From: Mogibacterium sp. | GTDB taxonomy: Bacteria; Bacillota; Clostridia; Peptostreptococcales; Anaerovoracaceae | Direction of reading: 5' to 3' | DNA length: 62,218 nt | Assembly (NCBI GenBank): GCA_017512145.1 | Contig: JAFWHB010000024.1 | Coordinates: 1 to 62,218, forward strand | Shown here: positions 56,639 to 62,218 of the stretch, piece by piece | Layout: each line of letters begins with the position of its first letter | Position numbering within the stretch: the stretch's first letter is position 1 | Notes under the pieces: generated by a model | Database searches by the model: none | Told to the model about the DNA's origin: nothing | Seen by the model: the letters and a program-made list of their open reading frames with translations, nothing else | Made by a program: the position numbers and the translations under genes

Positions 56639-57205
56639 TTAACGGAATTCCCTGATCGCAAGTTGTGAATAGTGGCCAAGCCTATCAAGACGGTGTGCGA
56701 ATTCATTTATGGACATGCTGCCATACTTGTTAAGATCCATAACCAGTCGAAAAGCACCGGAGAGAACGAAATCAAAAACGAATGCAAGATCTTCTTTGCT
56801 GCAATCCGGGTTGTCCCGTTCCCAGTCCTGCATTACAGCAGGCTTAACAAGACCCTTGATCCGATCGAGGAATGCTGTGTCATTTCCCATGTTGACGATC
56901 AGTCTGAAGGTTTCCAGATTATTCATAAAATAAGTAAACAGAAGCCCCATATGGTCCAAGTCATGTTCGGGAGTGAGGTAGCTGTTAAGAAATGCCAGGT
57001 TTTCTTCAAATAACTGATCTTCTATCTCGGTCAGAATATCCTGCGGCTCTGCATAGTGCAGATAGAAAGTGCCGCGATTCAGAGATGCAGCTTCACATAA
57101 TTCCTTAACAGTTATTTTATTGATCGGCTTTGTTTCCAACAGGTGAAGCAGCGCGCTGTGGAACCTTTCTTTCGTATATTGAACACGGGTATCAGTATTT
57201 TTCAC
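56639..57205 (-). CDS. TetR/AcrR-family regulator
   Basis: A 188-residue regulator starting with GTG (after AAAGGAACTTCTC). The N-terminal helix-turn-helix is TVKELCEAASLNRGTFYLHYAEPQDILTEIE in overlapping segments, typical of TetR; the C-terminal domain (NLETFRLIVNMGND...) resembles TetR_C_33-type ligand domains. A perfect inverted repeat sits about 60 bases upstream (57265-57284) and may be its operator. It diverges from the glycosidase cluster, from which an IS element now separates it, so it may control those genes. Confidence 0.9.
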   Translation of the reverse strand: MKNTDTRVQYTKERFHSALLHLLETKPINKITVKELCEAASLNRGTFYLHYAEPQDILTEIEDQLFEENLAFLNSYLTPEHDLDHMGLLFTYFMNNLETFRLIVNMGNDTAFLDRIKGLVKPAVMQDWERDNPDCSKEDLAFVFDFVLSGAFRLVMDLNKYGSMSINEFAHRLDRLGHYSQLAIREFR

Positions 57206-57264
57206 GAGAAGTTCCTTTCTGTTATTTTCCCCAATAATGTCAGATAATCAACAAATATGCGCGG

Positions 57265-57284
57265 TCTGTCTATAAAGTGACAGA
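57265..57284. promoter_or_regulatory. Candidate TetR operator
   Basis: TCTGTC and GACAGA are exact inverse complements around TATAAAGT; with the outer pairs it is 8-8-8 with one mismatch (GGTCTGTC/GACAGATC). It lies upstream of the TetR gene, beside a possible promoter for the opposite strand. Confidence 0.5.
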
Positions 57285-57301
57285 TCAGCAAATTCTATTT
57301 A

Positions 57302-57329
57302 TTGTGCGTTTTTCCTGCCTGATTAAAAT
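57302..57329 (+). promoter_or_regulatory. Possible former promoter of the glycosidase cluster
   Basis: TTGTGC, a 16-base spacer and TAAAAT read towards the glycosidase genes. The IS element begins about 50 bases downstream, so it now separates this promoter from the GH1 remnant. Confidence 0.35.
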
Positions 57330-57627
57330 AAAAAACAAGAAGCAAATCAACACTGTGTTCATAAAGTTTCGGAGAGTTTATCAAATACGTGTGAGAATAC
57401 TCCCATCCTCTACAGGTGGTGAGTGGTAATGTCATAAGGAATCCTCCCACTGCGTGGGTCCCTCCTTGTGACTAAGATGAATCACACACCTTTTTCTTCA
57501 ATATAATAAAGTACAGATAGCACAAGGATGACGTTCGATCAGCCGGTTGGGGGTGCAGGGACACATTTGGCGTATTTGAATGGCGTGATTTGGCGGATCC
57601 CTGCGGAAAGTTGTACAGCTCAACCTA

Positions 57628-57656
57628 TTGAAATTTCAACGTTTTCGTGGTATAAT
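57628..57656 (+). promoter_or_regulatory. Promoter of tnpB
   Basis: TTGAAA, a 17-base spacer and a perfect TATAAT, 26 bases before the start codon, with GGAGG between. Confidence 0.8.
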
Positions 57657-57681
57657 ACGAACATTAGTTCGGAGGTATATC

Positions 57682-58785
57682 ATGAAACGGATCAGAGGGT
57701 ACAGGTATCGGGCATATCCGGATAAGAAGCAGCAGGAGTTCTTTTCCAAGAACTTCGGCTCATGCCGCTATGTGTATAATCACTACCTTGCGATGAGAAA
57801 AGCAGAGTGGGAAGAGTGGCATGGTACGATGTCATATAATGACACAGCAAAAGACCTGGCAAATAACCTCAAGAAAGAGAATGAATGGCTGAAAGAAGCA
57901 GACAGCAGTGCACTGCAGCAGAGCCTGAGACATCTGGACAACGCGTATCAGAACTTCTTTTCAAAAAGAGCCGGCTATCCGAAGTTCAAAAGGAGGAGAT
58001 CTGATCAGAGTTACCGGACAATGAATAACAATAACAGCATCCGGATAGAAGGAGATGTCATAAGACTGCCCAAGGCAGGAAAGATAAAGATAGTCAATAC
58101 AAGAAACTTTGAAGGAAGGATACTCAGCGCAACAGTCTCGATGACATCGAGCAGCAGATACTACATATCTCTGCAGGTAGAGGAAGAGTATGAGATTCTT
58201 CCAAACAAGGGCGGGACGCTCGGCATAGATGCCGGACTGACTGTCCTGTACACAGATTCAGATAACAATAAGATCATCAATCCTAAGACACTGTCGAAAC
58301 ATGAGAAGCGTATCCGCAGACTCCAGAGAGAGCTGTCAAGGAAGAAAAAAGGATCGAAAAACCGAGAGAAGGCAAGGACAATACTTGCAAGAGAACATGA
58401 GAAGGTGGCAGATATCAGAAATGACTTCCAGCATAAGATGACCTATAGACTGGCGAACGAGAACCAAGTCGTCTGTATAGAGGATCTGAATGTGAAAGGA
58501 ATGATGAGAAACCACAGACTGGCAGGGTCGATATCCGATGCATCATGGAGTGAGTTTTTCAGGAAACTGGAATACAAGATGGAGGACAGAGGGGGTACTC
58601 TGATAAGAGTGCCGAGGACATTTCCATCGAGCCAGAAGTGCAGCTGCTGCGGCAGACAGAACAGGGCGGTTCGAGACCTCTCGGTACGGACATGGATCTG
58701 CCCTGAATGCGGGACAAAACATGACCGAGACGTGAATGCCGCGGTCAACATACTTGCCAAAGGCCTTGAGATGCTTGCATCATGA
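57682..58785 (+). CDS. tnpB: RNA-guided nuclease TnpB of an IS200/IS605-family element
   Basis: A 367-residue protein; ATG 57682 follows GGAGGTATATC. It has an N-terminal helix-turn-helix (YRAYPDKKQQEFFSKNFGSC in overlapping parts), a beta-barrel/REC region, and a split RuvC nuclease with Asp183 (GIDAGL), Glu267 (CIEDLNVKGM) and Asp350 (DRDVNAA). The zinc ribbon has paired CSCCG and CPECG. All three catalytic residues are present and the frame is intact, so it may be active. TnpB proteins use an RNA from the element's right end to cut target DNA next to a TAM, helping the element persist. No TnpA is encoded. Confidence 0.95.
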   Translation: MKRIRGYRYRAYPDKKQQEFFSKNFGSCRYVYNHYLAMRKAEWEEWHGTMSYNDTAKDLANNLKKENEWLKEADSSALQQSLRHLDNAYQNFFSKRAGYPKFKRRRSDQSYRTMNNNNSIRIEGDVIRLPKAGKIKIVNTRNFEGRILSATVSMTSSSRYYISLQVEEEYEILPNKGGTLGIDAGLTVLYTDSDNNKIINPKTLSKHEKRIRRLQRELSRKKKGSKNREKARTILAREHEKVADIRNDFQHKMTYRLANENQVVCIEDLNVKGMMRNHRLAGSISDASWSEFFRKLEYKMEDRGGTLIRVPRTFPSSQKCSCCGRQNRAVRDLSVRTWICPECGTKHDRDVNAAVNILAKGLEMLAS

Positions 58786-58945
58786 AGCATAAGAATACAT
58801 AAGCCAAAACAAATACCGTGGGTCGCACGGGAATCTACGCCTGTGGAGAGAGTGTAAGACGGTATCTCTAAGGAGAGACCGCAGTTCTCGCAGAAGCAGG
58901 AATCCCCCGCCTCAAAGCTTTAGCTTAGGTGGTGGGAGCGTTCAA
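58786..58945 (+). ncRNA. Probable omegaRNA/reRNA scaffold at the IS right end
   Basis: In this family the guide RNA covers the tnpB 3' end and the right end, with the guide read from the flanking host DNA. This segment is gene-free, GC-rich and ends in the strong hairpin at 58903-58937. The predicted guide would begin at about 58946 (AATCGGGAAAGG). The 5' end of the RNA cannot be set from sequence. Confidence 0.45.
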
Positions 58946-58970
58946 AATCGGGAAAGGAAAGGAAAAACGC

Positions 58971-59249
58971 ATGGCTACAGAAACAAAAAAGATGATAGTG
59001 ACGGAGAACGGACTGTCGACAGATGATGACAGCAGACGATGTGAATTCATAAGAGAAGCAGTTTCGGGCGTCTTGCAGGCCAGAGATGCAGGCGTACCTG
59101 TAAAAGGATATATGTACTGGAGCCTGCTTGACAACTTCGAGTGGCAGGCGGGCTACGGCAAGACCTTTGGTCTCGTCGCTGTTGATAGAAAGACTCAGAT
59201 CCGATATCCTAAAGACAGCCTGAAGGTTCTTGGAAGCCTGAATGCGTAA
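58971..59249 (+). pseudogene. C-terminal remnant of a GH1 beta-glucosidase
   Basis: A 92-codon ORF after a strong purine-rich site (GGGAAAGGAAAGG). It matches only the end of GH1 enzymes: MIVTENGLS with the catalytic nucleophile Glu, ASRR-like DDDSRR, VKGYMYWSLLDNFEWQAGY and FGLVAVDR. GH1 enzymes need about 450 residues, including the acid/base NEP motif, which is missing, so it cannot be active. Seven residues (MATETKK) precede the homologous part. The IS right end lies 25 bases upstream. It was probably lost by deletion around the insertion, though the strong start site suggests the original 5' end was kept. Confidence 0.8.
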
Positions 59250-59264
59250 GAAAGGAAATTGATT

Positions 59265-61559
59265 ATGAAGAAGATATCCTTTAATGACAAATGGACATGT
59301 AACGGAAAACCTGTCACATTGCCGCACGATGCTCAGATCTCGGAAAAGAGAGGGGAAGACATCTCAAACGGCGGACATGGCTATTTCCCGGGCGGCATCT
59401 ATACATATGAGAAGAACTTTGCTGCACCGGATGAATGGAAGGGCAAAACTGTAATTGCTGAGTTCGAGGGCGTCTACAAAAATGCGACGGTCAGTCTGAA
59501 CGGTAAGGATTTATGCTTCCATCCATATGGATATACAGGATTCTTTGCGGAGCTGGAAGGACTGAATTTCGGCGAGGATAATACTTTGACTGTTGTTGCG
59601 GACAACTCTCAGCTCCCTAATTCCCGCTGGTATTCAGGTTCAGGGATATACCGTCCTGTATGGCTCTATATATGCGAGAAAGAGGGCCTGCGCCCTGAGA
59701 GCGTTAAAATCAGTACAGTTTCCATCGATCCGGCTGTTGTGAAGGTCGAAAGCTCTGTTTCCATCAAGGCGAATGTAGAAGGCATCACGGGCGAGGGCAC
59801 GAGCTTTGAACTGACGATCCCGAACGCGAAGCTCTGGAGCGATGAGACGCCGAGCCTCTACACCGCAAGAGTCAGTGCAGGTACTGGCGATACTGCAGAG
59901 ATCCCATTCGGCATCCGCCAGATAACATGGTCGAACAGGGGACTGTTCATCAATGGTAAAGAGACACTTCTGCGAGGTGGATGTGTTCATCATGACAGCG
60001 GCATCCTTGGCGCGGCAACGTATGCTGAGAGTGAGGAGAGACGTGTACGCATCCTTAAGGAAAACGGATTCAACGCCATACGTTCTTCTCACAATCCTGC
60101 ATCGAAAGCCATGCTGGACGCATGTGACAAATACGGCATGTACGTAATGGATGAGACATTTGACATGTGGTACAACCGTAAGAACCTGCATGATTATGGT
60201 GCGGATTTTGAAGAATGGTGGGAGAAAGACACGACCGCGATGGTCAATAAAGACTTTAATCATCCGTCCGTAATTATGTATTCAATTGGGAATGAAGTCG
60301 GGGAACCGGCTGAAGAAAAGGGGCTCGAGTACGGCAGGAAGATGGTGGATCTATGCCACAAGCTGGATGCATCCCGCCCTGTTACCTGCGGCGCCAACCT
60401 CATGATCATGTCGAAATATGCGAAAGGCAGCGGAATATATAAGGACGGGGAACAGAAGACGTCAGACAGCAAGAAGAAGAAAGAAGGCGGCAATGCCAGC
60501 CTTGCGTTCAACATAATAGCGTCTGTTGTCGGTCCGGGCATGAACAAAGCCGGAAACTCTAAGAAGGTGGATAAACTGACCACCCCGTTCCTGGATTCAC
60601 TGGATATAGCTGGATACAACTACGGATCAGGCAGGTATCCTCTTGAAGCCAAGGCGCATCCGGAACGTGTCATATTCGGAAGTGAGACTTTCCCGCAGGA
60701 TATATGGAAAAACTGGCAGATGGTTAAGAAATATCCATATCTTATCGGGGACTTCATGTGGACCAGCTGGGATTATCTCGGTGAGGCGGGACTCGGTGCA
60801 TGGAGTTATACAGGCGGTATGCCGTTTAACAGACCTTATCCATGGATACTTGGAGGCGCAGGCGTCATTGACATCCTCGGAATCCCTGATGGCAGCTGTA
60901 AATACGCATCAACTGTATGGGGGCTCGAAGGCAATCCGGTAATAGCAGTCAGACCTGCAAATCATCCGGGCGTGCGTCCATCCAGATCCGTATGGAGAGG
61001 AACTAATGCAATAATGTCCTGGAGCTGGGCAGGCTGCGATGGAAATAAGACGACCGTAGAGGTCTATTCGGATCAGGATAAGGTAGAGCTGCTGATTAAC
61101 GGCAAATCCGCAGGAAGAAAGAAAGTGAAGGAGTGCAAAGCATTCTTCAAAGTCAGATATTCTGCAGGCACAGTTACTGCAGTCGCGTACGATGCGAGTG
61201 GAAGAGAAACCGGTCGATCCGAGCTGAGATCAGCAGATGATCAATTCAGAATCGCTGTACGGCCGGAAAAAACAGAAGTCAATTCTGGTGAGATAGTTTA
61301 TATTCCTGTTAACATAGAAGATTCAAATGGTGTGGTCGAATCCAATGCGGACCGCAGGATCACTGTGGAGGTGCAAGGTGGTGAATTGCTGGCGTATGGT
61401 TCTGCCAATCCTTGCACGGAAGAGCAATACCACACCGGAAGCTTCACAACCTATTACGGACGTTCGCTTGCTGTGGTACGTGCGGGTGCTTCCGGAACGA
61501 TGAAGGTGACAGCAACTGACGGAAGCATGAAAGATATAGCTGAGATCATCGTCAAATGA
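59265..61559 (+). CDS. GH2-family glycoside hydrolase (beta-galactosidase-like)
   Basis: A 764-residue, apparently cytosolic enzyme (no signal peptide). ATG 59265 follows AAAGGAAATTG; an upstream TTG is less likely. GH2 order: sugar-binding jelly roll (1-135, WYSGSGIYRPVWL), Ig-like domain, (beta/alpha)8 barrel with the acid/base Glu344 (IGNEVGEP) and nucleophile Glu474 (FGSETFP), then C-terminal Ig-like and DUF4982-type domains with VELLINGKSAGRKKV. It releases terminal beta-galactose, or related sugars, from oligosaccharides. It is the only intact glycosidase of this cluster, between GH1 and GH78 remnants. The substrate is inferred. Confidence 0.92.
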   Translation: MKKISFNDKWTCNGKPVTLPHDAQISEKRGEDISNGGHGYFPGGIYTYEKNFAAPDEWKGKTVIAEFEGVYKNATVSLNGKDLCFHPYGYTGFFAELEGLNFGEDNTLTVVADNSQLPNSRWYSGSGIYRPVWLYICEKEGLRPESVKISTVSIDPAVVKVESSVSIKANVEGITGEGTSFELTIPNAKLWSDETPSLYTARVSAGTGDTAEIPFGIRQITWSNRGLFINGKETLLRGGCVHHDSGILGAATYAESEERRVRILKENGFNAIRSSHNPASKAMLDACDKYGMYVMDETFDMWYNRKNLHDYGADFEEWWEKDTTAMVNKDFNHPSVIMYSIGNEVGEPAEEKGLEYGRKMVDLCHKLDASRPVTCGANLMIMSKYAKGSGIYKDGEQKTSDSKKKKEGGNASLAFNIIASVVGPGMNKAGNSKKVDKLTTPFLDSLDIAGYNYGSGRYPLEAKAHPERVIFGSETFPQDIWKNWQMVKKYPYLIGDFMWTSWDYLGEAGLGAWSYTGGMPFNRPYPWILGGAGVIDILGIPDGSCKYASTVWGLEGNPVIAVRPANHPGVRPSRSVWRGTNAIMSWSWAGCDGNKTTVEVYSDQDKVELLINGKSAGRKKVKECKAFFKVRYSAGTVTAVAYDASGRETGRSELRSADDQFRIAVRPEKTEVNSGEIVYIPVNIEDSNGVVESNADRRITVEVQGGELLAYGSANPCTEEQYHTGSFTTYYGRSLAVVRAGASGTMKVTATDGSMKDIAEIIVK

Positions 61560-61569
61560 GGAAATCGAA

Positions 61570-62078
61570 ATGAAAGCGATCCATTTACAGGTTGAGTATC
61601 TGACCAAGCCACTGGGGCTCGGGACTGCGGTGCCGCGATTCTACTGGAACTGCGACAGTGGCATCAGGCAGCCTGCGAAGCATATAAAATGCTGCTGAAT
61701 ACTGAAAAGCCGGGATGGCTCTATGAGGTAACACATGGTGCGACCACAATCTGGGAGACATGGGAAGGCTACACAGGCCGTGGTGACGCAGGAAGCCTCA
61801 ACCACTATTCTCCTGGCGCGGTCTGCCAGTGGCTGTTTGACACGGCAGCGGGTATAAGACCTGATGGAGAAAACCATTTCATAATAGCGCCGACACCGGG
61901 AGAGGCGCTTGACTTTGCAGAAGCTTCCTATCGGAGCTTATATGGCGAAGTAAAGAGCAGCTGGAAACGCACCGGAAAAGGTTTAGAATACACAGTAAAT
62001 ATCCCGCCAAACTGTACAGCCGATGTTGTGATAAATGGTTTCAGGAAAACAGTAGAAGCTGGTGAACACATTTTCTAA
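61570..62078 (+). pseudogene. Internally deleted GH78 alpha-L-rhamnosidase remnant
   Basis: The first part (61570-61675, MKAIHLQVEYLTKPLGLGT then VPRFYWNCDSGIRQ) matches the N-terminus of GH78 rhamnosidases. In a different frame the sequence then continues with AYKMLLNTEKPGWLYEVTHG, TTIWETWEGY and SLNHYSPGAV, which is the C-terminal end of the same family, to the stop at 62076-62078. About 700 middle residues including the catalytic centre are missing, and the junction is out of frame. The start lies 10 bases after the GH2 stop, so it was once in that operon. It is a clear pseudogene. Confidence 0.82.
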
Positions 62079-62114
62079 AAGGCACTATAAATTCCAGCTT
62101 GAGGAGGAAGATGC

Positions 62115-62218
62115 ATGAGACATTGCGGAACACAAAGAATTGAATCGGAACGGCTGATACTGAGACCGTTTTCTGTTGATGATGCCGGGGCCATGTATAA
62201 GAATTGGGCTGCGGATCC
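62115..62218 (+). CDS. GNAT-family N-acetyltransferase, 3' partial
   Basis: ATG 62115 follows GAGGAGGAAGATGC. The visible 34 residues (TQRIESERLILRPFSVDDAG...) are the typical start of RimJ/RimL-type GNAT acetyltransferases, with the ERLxLRP motif. The remainder, including the acetyl-CoA site, is outside the window. Substrate unknown. Confidence 0.8.
   Translation, partial: MRHCGTQRIESERLILRPFSVDDAGAMYKNWAAD

Larger units (their letters stand above)
57382..58945 (+). mobile_element. IS200/IS605-family element with tnpB only
   Basis: About 1.56 kb. The left end holds a subterminal imperfect hairpin (ACTCCCATCC...GGTGGTGAGT, 57399-57425) behind TTTAT (57377-57381), a plausible target/TAM motif. 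The right end holds a long hairpin (TCCCCCGCCT...AGGTGGTGGGA, 58903-58937) followed by GTTCAA. There is no tnpA transposase gene, so mobility would need one in trans. Exact ends are inferred from the family pattern. Confidence 0.75.

Noticed and set aside
1..62218. tRNA or rRNA genes
   Set aside because: No cloverleaf with a TTC-loop or rRNA core sequence was recognised in any intergenic region by eye; a covariance-model scan would settle it.

Overview
The window looks like chromosome of an anaerobic, Gram-positive-type Bacillota, probably class Clostridia (inference). Support: Gram-positive lipoprotein signals, SipW-type signal peptides, Cna-B/FctA surface-protein repeats, a YesM/YesN-type two-component pair, AGGAGG ribosome sites and a near-balanced GC content. 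I see no rRNA, tRNA or CRISPR array.

Layout. (1) 1-9552 is a tight surface-protein operon: the 3' part of a very large FctA/Cna-B/DUF11-type repeat protein, two short secreted proteins with TasA/camelysin (SipW-type) signal peptides, and two small C-terminally anchored proteins. (2) 9675-11744 holds a PD-(D/E)XK-like protein and about 1.1 kb of AT-rich non-coding DNA with three identically built 40-bp inverted-repeat elements and a decayed reading frame. (3) 11745-15858 holds peptidase T, a possible leaderless 44-codon ORF, a tannase-like lipoprotein esterase and an AAA/ABC-type ATPase. (4) 16031-20643, minus strand, pairs an unusual sensor-MscS channel fusion with an orphan NitT/TauT-like binding lipoprotein. 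(5) 20927-27273 is a plus-strand run: D-aminoacylase-like amidohydrolase, TAXI-TRAP transporter (binding protein plus fused permease), two tandem cytidylate-kinase-like proteins and a gamma-carbonic-anhydrase-like protein. (6) 27381-38874 is an L-arabinose locus: araD and an FGGY kinase on the minus strand, and a YesMN-type two-component system, a four-gene sugar ABC transporter and araA on the plus strand. (7) 38968-41236 has a pyroglutamyl peptidase with a long basic tail, behind a DUF4143-type ATPase. (8) 41582-55672 encodes a 4,696-residue secreted multidomain protein. (9) 55803-62218 has a TauE/SafE permease, a TetR regulator, an orphan-tnpB IS200/IS605-family element, and a glycosidase cluster in which a GH2 enzyme is intact while GH1 and GH78 genes flanking it are remnants; a GNAT gene runs off the end.

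How it fits together. Arabinose is imported by the ABC transporter, isomerised by AraA, phosphorylated by the kinase and epimerised by AraD; the two-component pair probably senses substrate or envelope state. The TRAP/amidohydrolase run suggests uptake and deacylation of N-acyl-D-amino acids or related compounds. The two surface regions probably build cell-surface fibres or adhesins. The most novel candidates are the TasA-like/FctA operon, the sensor-MscS fusion, the 40-bp repeat elements and the giant transglutaminase-like surface protein.
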